A stretch of 40,959 nucleotides of DNA from positions 1 through 40,959 of the forward strand of contig DASUUK010000102.1 of the NCBI GenBank assembly GCA_036374135.1. Direction: 5' to 3'. Source of the DNA: Euzebyales bacterium (GTDB lineage Bacteria; Actinomycetota; Nitriliruptoria; Euzebyales; JAHELV01). Below are positions 15,955 through 23,853 of this stretch, one piece after another (the first letter of the stretch is position 1; the number at the start of each line of letters is the position of its first letter). A program made the translations under genes and the position numbers. A model generated the notes under the pieces. It saw only the letters and a program-made list of their open reading frames with translations. It ran no database searches and was not told where the DNA came from.

Positions 15955-17394
15955 CTACTGCGGCAGGTTGTCGTGACGGTAGCCGGGCCGCACCGAGCGC
16001 TCCAGGGCGCGCAGTGCCGCCGCGACGCGGGCGCGGCTGGCGGCAGGGTCGATGACCTCGTCGACGCTCAGGCGCTCAGCGGGCACGTGGGGGTCCATCG
16101 CCTCGGCGCGGTAATGACCGATCAGCTCCGGCCGGCGATCGGGCTCCGCCGCGAGCTCGCGGCGGTAGATGACGTCGATCGCGCCCTCGGCACCCATCAC
16201 GGCGATCTCGGCGCCGGGCCAGCTGAAGACGGCGTCGGCACCGAGCGACTTGGAGTTCATGACGATGTAGGCGCCACCGAACGCCTTGCGCAGGATGACG
16301 GTCACCCGCGGCACCGTCGCCTCCGCGAAGGCGTAGAGCAGCTTCGCACCCTTGCGGATGATGCCGCCCGCCTCCTGACCGGTGCCAGGCAGGAAGCCGG
16401 GCACGTCGACCAGCGTCACCAGCGGGATCCCGAACGCGTCGCACAACCGCACGAACCGCGCCGCCTTCTCGCTGGCCTCGATGTCCAGACATCCCGCGAG
16501 CACCAGCGGCTGGTTGGCGACGACGCCGACCGACCGGCCGTCGACGCGCGCGAAGCCGACCACCACGTTCTCGGCGAACTGCTCGTGAAGCTCGAAGAAC
16601 GAGCCGCCGTCCACGATCCCGCGGATGACGCGGCGGACGTCATAGGGCTCGCGGTGGTCGTCGGGGACCTGCGGCATCGGCTCGGGTTCGACCGGTACCT
16701 CGTGCGGCGGCAGGTCGTGGCACGAGCTGGGCAGGTACCCGAGCACGCGCCGCGTCAGGTCCAGTGCGTGCGCCGCGTCGTCGGCAACGAGGTGCGCGAC
16801 GCCCGAGGTCCGCGCGTGCAGTTCGGCGCCGCCCAGATCCGACAGCGACACGTCCTCGAACGTCACCGCGCGCACCACCCGCGGACCCGTGACGAACATG
16901 TGCGCCTTGTCGCGCTGCATGATGACCACGTCGGTCAGCGCGGGCGAGTACACCGCTCCGCCTGCGCACGGACCCATCACCACGCTGATCTGCGGCACCC
17001 GCCCACTGAGCGCGACGTTGCGGTAGAAGATCGAGCCGTAGCCGTCGAGCGCGGCGACGCCCTCCTGGATGCGCGCGCCGCCGGAGTCCAGGAGACCGAT
17101 CACCGGGCAGCGCACCCGCGCCGCACGATCCAGCCCCGCGGCGATCTTGGCGGCATGGACCTCTCCGAGCGAGCCGCCCAGTGCGGTCGGGTCCTGTGCG
17201 AACACCTCGACTGGCCGCCCGTGGATGCGCGCCGACCCCGTCACGACGCCGTCGCCGTCGGGCCGTTTGCGCTCCATGCCGAACGCCGTGACGCGGTGCC
17301 GCGCCTGGCTGCCCACCTCGGCGAAGCTGTCGAGGTCGACGAGCGCGGTGATGCGCGCCAACCGGTCGGCGCGCGGGTCGATGGTCTCGGTCAC
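15955..17394 (-). CDS. accD: Acyl-CoA carboxylase beta (carboxyltransferase) subunit, AccD6-like
   Basis: The 479-residue protein holds both carboxyltransferase halves. The N half has GVVTGSARIHGRPVEVFAQD, LLDSGGARIQEGVAALDGYG and MGPCAGGAVYSPALTD. The C half has VVGFARVDGRSVGVVANQP, LVTLVDVPGFLPGTGQEAGG, AYIVMNSKSLGADAVFSWPG and EIAVMGAEGAIDVIYRRE. These oxyanion-hole glycines carry carboxyl transfer from biotin to acetyl- or propionyl-CoA, making malonyl-CoA for the fatty-acid synthase. Its length and its place next to fabF match mycobacterial accD6. The biotin carboxylase subunit is not in this window. Confidence 0.93.
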   Translation of the reverse strand: MTETIDPRADRLARITALVDLDSFAEVGSQARHRVTAFGMERKRPDGDGVVTGSARIHGRPVEVFAQDPTALGGSLGEVHAAKIAAGLDRAARVRCPVIGLLDSGGARIQEGVAALDGYGSIFYRNVALSGRVPQISVVMGPCAGGAVYSPALTDVVIMQRDKAHMFVTGPRVVRAVTFEDVSLSDLGGAELHARTSGVAHLVADDAAHALDLTRRVLGYLPSSCHDLPPHEVPVEPEPMPQVPDDHREPYDVRRVIRGIVDGGSFFELHEQFAENVVVGFARVDGRSVGVVANQPLVLAGCLDIEASEKAARFVRLCDAFGIPLVTLVDVPGFLPGTGQEAGGIIRKGAKLLYAFAEATVPRVTVILRKAFGGAYIVMNSKSLGADAVFSWPGAEIAVMGAEGAIDVIYRRELAAEPDRRPELIGHYRAEAMDPHVPAERLSVDEVIDPAASRARVAAALRALERSVRPGYRHDNLPQ

Positions 17395-17406
17395 GCGTGC
17401 AGCGCC

Positions 17407-18630
17407 CTACGCGCCGGCGAGCACGACGACACCGTTCTGGCCGCCGAACCCGAACGAGTTCGACATGACGACGTCGACTGCGACCTCGCGAGGCTCGCCG
17501 TGGACGATGTCGAGGTCGACCTCGGGATCCTGCTTCTGGAGGTTCGCCGTCGGTGGGATCAGGCCGTGCTCCAGTGTCAGTGCGCCGAAGGCCGCCTCGA
17601 TCGCCCCGGCCGCGCCCAGCGAGTGGCCGGTGACGCCCTTGGTCGACGTGACCGGCGGCGCGTCGTCGCCGAACATCCGGCGGATGACCCTCGACTCCGC
17701 GGCGTCGTTGAGCGGTGTCGACGTGCCGTGGGCGTTGATGTGCCCGACCTCGGCGGCGGTGACCCCCGCATCGCGCAGCGCCGAGGAGATCGCGAGGCCG
17801 ACGCCGACCCCCTCGGGGTCGGGCGCGGTGATGTGGTGCGCGTCAGCGCTGGCCCCGTAGCCGAGCAGCCGGGCACGCACGGTCGCGCCGCGAGCCGCGG
17901 CGTCCTCGCCGCGTTCGAGGACCAGCACGCCCGACGCCTCCGCAGCGACGAAGCCGTCCCGGTCGGCGTCGAACGGCCGCGACGCGGCGGCCGGGTCGTC
18001 GACACGTGCCGACAGCGCATGCATCTGCCCGAACGCCGCGATCGACAATGGCGACAGCGCCGCCTCGGTGCCGCCGGTGATGACGACGTCACACGCGCGG
18101 GTGCGCAGCAGGTCGCGCGCGACGCCGATGGCGGTGGCGCCCGACGTGCACGCCGTGGCGGTCACCAGGTTCGGCCCGTTGGCGCCGAACTCGATCGCGA
18201 TGTGGCCGGCGACCATGTTCGGGATCATCATCGGGATCAGCAGGGGCGACACCCGTGTGGGACCTTTGTCGAGCATGATCTCGTGCTGCTGCTCCCAGAC
18301 CGGCGAGCCGCCCATGCCACAGCCCATGACGCAGCCGACGCGGGCGCCGTCCCATGTCTCGGGATCCAGCCCGGAGTCCTCGATCGCCTCACGGGCGGCG
18401 ACCAGGCCGAACTGGACGAAGCGGTCGAGCCGGCGTGCGGCCTTGCGGCCCAGCAGCGCGTTGCCGTCGAAGTCAGCGACCCGGCAGCTGATGTCGATCG
18501 GGATGCCGTGCAGGTTGGGGTCCTTGGCGGCGGCGGACCGCCCGCTGAGGACCCCGGCCCACGCCGTGTCGACACCGATCCCCGCCGGGGTGACCAGGCC
18601 GAGACCGGTGATCGCGATGTCGGTCGTCAT
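17407..18630 (-). CDS. fabF: 3-oxoacyl-ACP synthase II (KAS II)
   Basis: The 407-residue condensing enzyme extends acyl-ACP with malonyl-ACP. The catalytic triad is Cys161 (TATACTSGATAIG), His301 (HINAHGTSTPLND) and His336 (STKGVTGHSLGAAG), and the C-terminal glycine loop SNSFGFGGQNG is present. The ATG at 18630 gives the standard start MTTDIAITGLGLVTPAGIG; the open frame further upstream to 18774 overlaps the ACP gene and is non-coding. It lies 58 bases downstream of acpP and 12 bases upstream of accD, and resembles mycobacterial KasA. Confidence 0.95.
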   Translation of the reverse strand: MTTDIAITGLGLVTPAGIGVDTAWAGVLSGRSAAAKDPNLHGIPIDISCRVADFDGNALLGRKAARRLDRFVQFGLVAAREAIEDSGLDPETWDGARVGCVMGCGMGGSPVWEQQHEIMLDKGPTRVSPLLIPMMIPNMVAGHIAIEFGANGPNLVTATACTSGATAIGVARDLLRTRACDVVITGGTEAALSPLSIAAFGQMHALSARVDDPAAASRPFDADRDGFVAAEASGVLVLERGEDAAARGATVRARLLGYGASADAHHITAPDPEGVGVGLAISSALRDAGVTAAEVGHINAHGTSTPLNDAAESRVIRRMFGDDAPPVTSTKGVTGHSLGAAGAIEAAFGALTLEHGLIPPTANLQKQDPEVDLDIVHGEPREVAVDVVMSNSFGFGGQNGVVVLAGA

Positions 18631-18688
18631 GTCACGTGCCCTACTGCCGCGATGCGGGCCGCGGTCCGGCCCACGGTGGTCAACGTCG

Positions 18689-18940
18689 TCAAGCGCGCTC
18701 GACGGTGGCGCCCTTCTCCTCGAGCAGCTTGACCGTGTCGTCGAGGGTGTCGAGCTGCTCGGCCTCCTCGTCACTGATCCGCACGCCCATCTCCTCCTCG
18801 GCGGCGAGCGCGAACTCGACGAGGTCGAGCGAGTCGAGATCGAGGTCGGCGAACGTCGCCTCGGGCGAGACCTCCTCCTCGGAGACCCCGAACTTCTCGA
18901 CGAGGAGTTCCTTGACCTTGTCGTACACAGCGCTGCTCAT
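18689..18940 (-). CDS. acpP: Acyl carrier protein
   Basis: The 83-residue acidic four-helix protein carries growing acyl chains on a 4'-phosphopantetheine arm attached to Ser37 in the DLDLDSLDLVEFALAAEEEM motif. Its length and low-pI composition are normal, with a slightly extended C-terminus (KGATVERA). The ATG at 18940 lies 76 bases after the fabH stop and fabF follows 58 bases later, so it belongs to the same transcript. The conserved DSL motif leaves no doubt about the family. Confidence 0.96.
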   Translation of the reverse strand: MSSAVYDKVKELLVEKFGVSEEEVSPEATFADLDLDSLDLVEFALAAEEEMGVRISDEEAEQLDTLDDTVKLLEEKGATVERA

Positions 18941-19016
18941 GTGTTCAGTGTCCCTTCACCGTCGTTGGTCATGGTCGAACGTCCGGCGGAGTCCTTCCGC
19001 CGTGAGGGTGGCGGGG

Positions 19017-20012
19017 TCATGCCCCACGTCGGTCGAGATCCGGCCACGTCAACAGCGTCGAGCCCCAGGTGAACCCGGAGCCGAACGCCGTCACCAGGAT
19101 CCGCTCGCCGGGACGCAGCGTTGCGTCGGCCAGCGCGAGGGGTATCGAGGCGGCTGAGGTATTCCCGTAGCGGTCGACATTACTCACCCGGCGGTCGGTG
19201 GGGATGCCCAGCCGGTCGGCGACCGCCATGAGGATGCGCAGGTTGGCCTGGTGTCCGACGAACCGGTCGACGTCGTCGGTGGTCAACCCGGCCGTGTCGA
19301 GCAGCGCCAGACACGACTCGGTCATCCGTCGCACGGCGTGACGGTAGACGTCGCGGCCATCCATGGTGAGGAATCGGCCGGCTGCGTCCGGATCCGGACC
19401 GGGCATCCGGGTCCCCCCGGCCGGGACGACGAGGTGGTCCACGCCGCTGCCGTCACTGCCCAGGTCGAACGGCCCGATGGCGCCGGGCTCGTCGGGTTCC
19501 CCCGCGCGCATGGTCACCGCGCCGGCCCCGTCACCGAACAGGACCGCGGTCGACCGGTCGTCCTGGTTGGTGATGCGGGCCATCAGGTCCGCGCCGATCA
19601 GCAGCACGCGCTCGCTGACTCCCGCGGCGATCAGACCGGCCGCCGACGCCAGCCCGTACACGAAGCCCGCGCAGGCGGCCTGCACATCAAATGCGGGGAC
19701 CGAGTCCCACCCGAGACGGGCCGCCACCAGCGGCGCGACACCCGGCATCGGATGATCCGGTGTGGTGGTCGCGACGACGATCGCTGACGGGGAATCGTCC
19801 GCGGCGTTCTTGAGGACGGCCTGGGCGGCCTCGAACGCCAGATCGCTGGTCGCGACGGCCGGATCGGCGATGCGTCGTTGCGCGATGCCGGTCCGCGTGC
19901 GGATCCACTCGTCGCTGGTGTCGAGCCGCGCCGCGAGATCGTCGTTGGTGACGATGCGGTCGGGAACGGCGACACCGAGGCCGTCGAGCACTGCCGCGGT
20001 ACGTGGGATCAT
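19017..20012 (-). CDS. fabH: 3-oxoacyl-ACP synthase III (KAS III)
   Basis: The 331-residue enzyme starts fatty-acid synthesis by condensing an acyl-CoA primer with malonyl-ACP. It has the catalytic triad Cys114 (VQAACAGFVYGL), His254 (FVGHQANLRI) and Asn284 (YGNTSAASIPLAL), and the N-terminal DEWIRTRTGIAQRRIA signature. Primer choice (acetyl, branched or long-chain) cannot be read from the sequence. It lies 41 bases after the biotinyl-like gene and begins the recognisable synthase genes of the operon. No fabD or fabG is in this cluster. Confidence 0.95.
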   Translation of the reverse strand: MIPRTAAVLDGLGVAVPDRIVTNDDLAARLDTSDEWIRTRTGIAQRRIADPAVATSDLAFEAAQAVLKNAADDSPSAIVVATTTPDHPMPGVAPLVAARLGWDSVPAFDVQAACAGFVYGLASAAGLIAAGVSERVLLIGADLMARITNQDDRSTAVLFGDGAGAVTMRAGEPDEPGAIGPFDLGSDGSGVDHLVVPAGGTRMPGPDPDAAGRFLTMDGRDVYRHAVRRMTESCLALLDTAGLTTDDVDRFVGHQANLRILMAVADRLGIPTDRRVSNVDRYGNTSAASIPLALADATLRPGERILVTAFGSGFTWGSTLLTWPDLDRRGA

Positions 20013-20053
20013 GGCGTCAACCTAGCGCGGCGCCACCGCCCGCGTGCGGACGG

Positions 20054-20359
20054 TCACGCCGGCGACACGTCGAGCCAGGCCAGTGCCTGGCCCTGCCTGA
20101 CCAGTTGACGCGGGCGGACGAGCAGGTTCTTGAGCAGGGCGTCGACCGGTGAGCGCACCTCGTCCGCACGACCACGACCGCCCGTGATGTGACCGAGGAT
20201 CTGACCGGCCCGCACGCGGCCGGAGATGGCCGCCGGCTCGAACCTGCCGGTCGTCGGGGCGACGACGAGTCCCATGGTGTCGGCGCACGTGCCCTCGAGC
20301 GACGCTGGCTCGCTGGCGTTGGCATGGCCGGCAGCGGCCGGGCGGACGGGTCTGGGCAT
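20054..20359 (-). CDS. Biotinyl/lipoyl-like domain protein without acceptor lysine
   Basis: This 101-residue protein reads as a biotinyl-type barrel: MGLVVAPTTGRFEPAAISGR, VRAGQILGHI, VRSPVDALLKNLLVRPRQLV, RQGQALAWLD. In a carrier domain the EAMKM hairpin would come right after GQILGHI. Here the sequence is TGGRGRADEV, with no lysine, so it should not be biotinylated or lipoylated. It has a strong GGAGG site before the ATG at 20359 and heads the fatty-acid operon. It may be a decayed or repurposed carrier that acts as a scaffold or regulator of the acyl-CoA carboxylase; this is inference. Confidence 0.65.
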   Translation of the reverse strand: MPRPVRPAAAGHANASEPASLEGTCADTMGLVVAPTTGRFEPAAISGRVRAGQILGHITGGRGRADEVRSPVDALLKNLLVRPRQLVRQGQALAWLDVSPA

Positions 20360-20398
20360 CTGCGCCTCCGTAGGACGGCGGTGGCGTGTCGATCGTTG

Positions 20399-20420
20399 TT
20401 GACATTGACGTCAATGTCAA
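20399..20420. promoter_or_regulatory. 22-bp perfect palindrome, operator of the fatty-acid operon
   Basis: The half-site TTGACATTGAC is followed directly by its exact complement, giving 22 bases of perfect dyad symmetry. It lies 40 bases before the ATG of the first operon gene (20359) and contains a TTGACA -35-like hexamer in each direction, so a bound dimer would control transcription directly. Regulators of MerR or TetR type use operators of this symmetry; the protein is not encoded here. Bases 20421-20560 hold no gene. Confidence 0.65.
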
Positions 20421-20560
20421 TTCTGCCCCCACCACGCCATCCGCAACCACCACAGTCGACAGGTCGGCAGGACCGACCGTGCTGACGGCCGTCTGACGCA
20501 GGCCGGTCCGGCCTCTACGCTGCGGGCACGACGCACTCCCCCGCCCCGAGGAGACCGGCC

Positions 20561-21946
20561 ATGATCGACACGGACGTCCGGGACACGTTGGTCAACCGGA
20601 TGGCCACGCACCGGATCGACCTCGAGCGCCTCGTGACCATCCCGAGCGTCAGCGCGCCAGGCTTCGACCACGCCGAGCTGCGACGGTGCGCGGAGGCGGT
20701 CCGCGACCTCCTCACAGCGCGGGGTTGCAGCAACGCGCGGCTGTTGGAGGTCGAGGGCAGCCACCCGGCCGTGTACGCCGAGTGGCTGCACGCCGGACCG
20801 GACAAGCGCACCGTGCTGTGCTACGCGCACTACGACGTGCAGCCGCCCGGCGACTTGGAAGCGTGGACGACGCCGCCGTTCGAAGCGACCGAGCGCGACG
20901 GCCGTCTGTACGGCCGTGGTGCCGCCGACGACAAGGCGGGGATCATGGTGCACGTCGCCGCGATCGACGCCTGGTTGTCGACCCACGACCGGTTGCCGTG
21001 CAACGTCAAGGTCATCGTCGAGGGCGAGGAGGAGACGGGCAGCGAGCATCTGGACGCCCTGCTCGACGGCTACGGTGACCTGCTCCGCGCGGACGTCGTC
21101 ATCATCACCGACTCGGTGAACTGGAAGGTCGGCACGCCGGCGTTGACCCACTCGCTGCGGGGACTGACCGACTGCGTCGTCGAGGTGCGCGCGCTCGACC
21201 ACCCGCTGCATTCGGGCATGTACGGCGGACCCGTGCCAGATCCCGTCAGCGGCCTGGCGAAGCTGCTCGCCGGGCTCACCGACGACAGGGGCACGGTGGC
21301 TGTGCCAGGCTTCGCCGACGACGCGCCCGACGGGCCGGGATCGAGTTCGGTCGACGCGCTCGCGTTCGACCTCGACGAGTTCCGTCAGGAGGCCGGCCTG
21401 CTCGACGGCGTCGAGCTCATCGGCGCGGCCGGCCACCACGTGCTCGAGCAGCTGTGGTACCGGCCGGCCATCTCGGTGACCGGGCTCGACGCGACACCGG
21501 TCGCCATCGCATCGAACACGCTGGCGGCGACAGCGAGGGCGAAGGTCAGCGCACGGCTGGCGCCGGGACAGGACCCGGACCGCGCGCTCGACCTGTTGGT
21601 CGGCTGGCTGGAGGACCACGTGCCGTGGGGGCTGCAGGTCACCGTCACGCGTGGCGCGGCCGCCGCGGGCTACTACGGCGACCCGGATGGACCGACCATG
21701 AAGGTGGCCCGGCGTGCTCTCGCGGCCGCGTACGGCAACGACGCGGTCCTCGTCGGCCTGGGCGGCAGCATCCCTCTGATCGAACCGCTCACGAAGGCCT
21801 TCGGTGACATCCCCGCGCTGCTGACCGGTGTGGAGGATCCGGACACCCGCGCCCACGGCATCGACGAGTCGCTGCACCTCGACGACTGGGAGTGCGCGTG
21901 CCTCGCCGAGGCCTACCTGTTCGCCGAGCTCGCGGACGGGACCTAG
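20561..21946 (+). CDS. M20-family metallopeptidase (dipeptidase type)
   Basis: The 461-residue zinc peptidase has the M20 motif set: metal ligand His in VLCYAHYDVQPPGDLEAWTT, bridging Asp in RLYGRGAADDKAGIMVH, catalytic Glu-Glu in VIVEGEEETGSEHLD, then the dimerisation domain (about 190-370) and the late His in DTRAHGIDESLHLDDW. The ALDHPLHSGMYGGPVPDP segment marks the CNDP/ArgE-like dipeptidase subgroup, which hydrolyses dipeptides or acylated amino acids. It has no signal peptide, so it is cytoplasmic. GAGGAG precedes the ATG. A small coiled-coil protein follows after 8 bases. Confidence 0.93.
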   Translation: MIDTDVRDTLVNRMATHRIDLERLVTIPSVSAPGFDHAELRRCAEAVRDLLTARGCSNARLLEVEGSHPAVYAEWLHAGPDKRTVLCYAHYDVQPPGDLEAWTTPPFEATERDGRLYGRGAADDKAGIMVHVAAIDAWLSTHDRLPCNVKVIVEGEEETGSEHLDALLDGYGDLLRADVVIITDSVNWKVGTPALTHSLRGLTDCVVEVRALDHPLHSGMYGGPVPDPVSGLAKLLAGLTDDRGTVAVPGFADDAPDGPGSSSVDALAFDLDEFRQEAGLLDGVELIGAAGHHVLEQLWYRPAISVTGLDATPVAIASNTLAATARAKVSARLAPGQDPDRALDLLVGWLEDHVPWGLQVTVTRGAAAAGYYGDPDGPTMKVARRALAAAYGNDAVLVGLGGSIPLIEPLTKAFGDIPALLTGVEDPDTRAHGIDESLHLDDWECACLAEAYLFAELADGT

Positions 21947-21954
21947 AGCCCGCC

Positions 21955-22278
21955 ATGGCCCGCTCCGAGTATGACGCGGCGTACTTCACGCTGCTGCGCG
22001 CACGCGAGGAGCACACCGAGCTGCTGCGCTACCGCGAGTTCCTCGTCGGCGAACGGCACCGTCTCGACGCGTTCGTCGCGCAGGTGCGCGCCGAGGCGGA
22101 CGCCGTGCCCCGCAAGATGCGCCGACCCGTCGATCAGACCACCAAGGCGGTCGTCGAGGCCATCGGCGCCCGCCGCTCGGTCGTGCTGGCCGAGTACGAG
22201 CGGATCGATGATCGCATCGCGGCGGCCCAGGAGTTCGTCGAGGAATGCGAGGCCGAGGTCGACGAGTTGCGCGGCTGA
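21955..22278 (+). CDS. Small coiled-coil hypothetical protein
   Basis: The 107-residue protein (from ATG 21955) is charged and mostly helical, for example YDAAYFTLLRAREEHTELLR, YREFLVGERHRLDAFVAQVR and AAAQEFVEECEAEVDELRG. I do not recognise a domain. The heptad-like spacing of Leu, Phe and Val suggests a short coiled coil. It begins 8 bases after the M20 peptidase stop and is probably co-transcribed with it. It is the last intact gene before a stretch of broken genes. Confidence 0.7.
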   Translation: MARSEYDAAYFTLLRAREEHTELLRYREFLVGERHRLDAFVAQVRAEADAVPRKMRRPVDQTTKAVVEAIGARRSVVLAEYERIDDRIAAAQEFVEECEAEVDELRG

Positions 22279-22292
22279 TTTGGAGGGGATCT

Positions 22293-22327
22293 GTCAAGAC
22301 ACCCCATTGGGGGCAGATTGAGTTGAC
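22293..22327. repeat. Nested inverted repeat, possible insertion-sequence end
   Basis: GTCAA (22293-22297) pairs with TTGAC (22323-22327), and inside these CCCC-ATT-GGGG (22302-22312) forms a tight hairpin. The element stands exactly between the last intact gene (stop 22278) and the broken genes that begin near 22437. It may be the end of a vanished insertion sequence. No transposase is present. Confidence 0.3.
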
Positions 22328-22436
22328 CGCTGTCGGTGGAGATGCCCAGAGGCCACGCCCTCGCCAGGGCGACCGCGAGTTGCGGCGAACGCCAGGGTCA
22401 ACGTCGCCGGCAGGCGCTCCAGGATGACCGTGGTCG

Positions 22437-22517
22437 CGGCACGGCGAAAGCGACGATGCTGACGCCGAGCATCACCACAAGGACCTGCAGCACCCGGCGG
22501 ACGACGTAGCCGGCCAC
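22437..22517 (-). pseudogene. N-terminal fragment of a peptide ABC transporter permease (DppB type)
   Basis: From the GTG at 22517 the minus strand encodes VAGYVVRRVLQVLVVMLGVS followed by IVAFAVPR. This is the first membrane helix that opens DppB/OppB permeases. The family pattern (about 300 residues, continuing with PGDPA) is lost right after residue 28. It lies 20 bases downstream of the binding-protein fragment, the normal order in a dipeptide transporter operon. This shows the operon was cut here. Confidence 0.65.
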
Positions 22518-22537
22518 GACTTGGGGCCCTTCGTCGC

Positions 22538-22785
22538 TCAGCGGTTCAGCCGGACCTGGCTGCACAGGATCTGACCGTCTGCGCGCACCTCGTAGTTCTC
22601 CGAGCGTCGGCTGCCACGCCTGCACGATGTCGGGGTTGTACAGGTACACGTAGCTCTGCGCGTCGACGATGATCGTGACCGCTTCGTCGTGGAGCTCCTT
22701 GCGCCGCTCCATGTCGTCTCGGTCCGCACCTCGTTGAGCAGGTCGTCGACCTGCTGGTTGCAGTAGTTCTGTGTGTGTTCTGCCT
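22538..22785 (-). pseudogene. Frameshifted C-terminal fragment of a peptide ABC substrate-binding protein
   Basis: Three pieces in alternating minus-strand frames join to one family-5 binding-protein C-terminus: HTQNYCNQQVDDLLNEV (22777-22727), then ERRKELHDEAVTIIVDAQSY and VYLYNPDIVQAWQPTL (about 22711-22604), then ENYEVRADGQILCSQVRLNR (22600-22541). Two frame changes are needed, near 22722 and 22602. Only about 80 of the roughly 500 residues remain. It is followed by the DppB fragment in correct operon order. Confidence 0.7.
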
Positions 22786-23030
22786 GTCGCGCTCGGCTGA
22801 TCGTCTTGCCGTACCTGAAGGCGACGAACAGCGCGAACCCGGCGGCGGCCAGCGCGATCGTCACCGAGCCACCGACCGCGAGCGTCGTGCCGCCGGCCAG
22901 GATCCCACCGAGCAGGGGGGAGGTAGACGGCCATCACGAGGTCCTCGGCCACCAGCAGCGGGCCGATGCTGCGACCGACAACCGTTGTTCGCTCGGGGAT
23001 GCGAAGCCACTCGATCGAGAGCCCGGCGAC
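22786..23030 (-). pseudogene. Fragment of a CPA2-type monovalent cation:proton antiporter
   Basis: On the minus strand, IGPLLVAEDLVMAVYLP (ending near 22917) continues, after a one-base shift at a run of six G (22915-22920), as LLGGILAGGTTLAVGG, TIALAAAGFALFVAFRYGK and TISRAR. The LVAEDL-x-MAVYLP motif and the helix that follows are typical of Kef/CPA2 antiporters. Only about 80 of some 400 residues survive. In the same frame the fragment runs directly into the peptide-binding-protein piece, so an illegitimate junction lies near 22785. Confidence 0.6.
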
Positions 23031-23235
23031 GGATTGCCGGCTCGAACAGGTCGCTCGTGCCGCGTCAGCCTCCTTCGACGGGCCGGTCCACGAGGCGATC
23101 CCGCGGTACCGGGGCGTCGAAGTCAAGCGCTGAGCCAGCGGTGTGCTCGAACGACCGAGGTGAGGCTGTGGTAAGACCTGCTGGTCAGGAGAGGATTGTG
23201 GTCAGGGGGCGGGGCCGAACCGTCGACCTCCGACG

Positions 23236-23709
23236 TCAGTCGTCCGGGACGACGTCGCCGAAGCGGAGCACCAGGTCGTTGGGCTGCACCGTCAGGCTGA
23301 CCTCGTCGCGCGGCGCCCACAGAGGGATGCACGGCCCCTGGCCGGCGTGCCCGCACAGGCAGACCACGAGGTGGCCGTCGGGGCGCATGCCGATCAGCTG
23401 CCTCGCGTAGCTCAGGAGCTCGGTCATCGACGCCGAGCTGCCCGCCCTGCGCCAGTAGGCGTTCGCCCATCGCGATTCGGGTCGACCGTAGATGGCGAGT
23501 GCCGCGCCCCGTGTCAGGCGGGTGACCTCGGCCAGAGCCTCGGCGCCACTGAGCATCTTGTCCTGGCGCGGGCTCTTGCCGATGCGCGCGGCGCTGACCG
23601 GCGACGACAGCAGTCCGGGCAGGTCGTCGAGGTCGTAGGTCCCGGCGGCCTGGGCTGCCTTCTGCCGGTCGACGCTCACGTCATAGGTCGGGGCCTGTCG
23701 GGTTGCCAC
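23236..23709 (-). CDS. Hypothetical protein with C-terminal Cys cluster
   Basis: This is a 157-residue protein of no family I recognise. The N-terminal half is mixed (YDVSVDRQKAAQAAGTYDLD), and the middle has DKMLSGAEALAEVTRLTRGA and ALAIYGRPESRWANAYWRRA. The C-terminal part has VVCLCGHAGQGPCIPLW with three cysteines. The GTG start follows GAGGAG by a few bases, and codon use is like that of intact neighbours. It borders the broken-gene stretch but itself looks complete. Bases 23710-23853 show nothing further. Confidence 0.65.
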   Translation of the reverse strand: MATRQAPTYDVSVDRQKAAQAAGTYDLDDLPGLLSSPVSAARIGKSPRQDKMLSGAEALAEVTRLTRGAALAIYGRPESRWANAYWRRAGSSASMTELLSYARQLIGMRPDGHLVVCLCGHAGQGPCIPLWAPRDEVSLTVQPNDLVLRFGDVVPDD

Positions 23710-23853
23710 AGCACTCCTCGTCGGATCGGTGTCGGATCGAGTGTAGCTACGACGGGATGGCCCGCCGGACGCTGGTCGGCCGGTGGCGCGTGACCACCCG
23801 GCCGACCAGCCGGCGGGGCGACCAGCCCGACGCGACCGCTCGGGCGGCCGGCA

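Noticed and set aside
15592-18732. Very long open frame (about 1046 codons) on the plus strand across the fatty-acid operon
   Set aside because: It is antisense to accD, fabF and part of fabI and acpP, all with clear catalytic motifs. The translation is Arg/His/Val-rich without domains, a usual effect of high GC at third positions.
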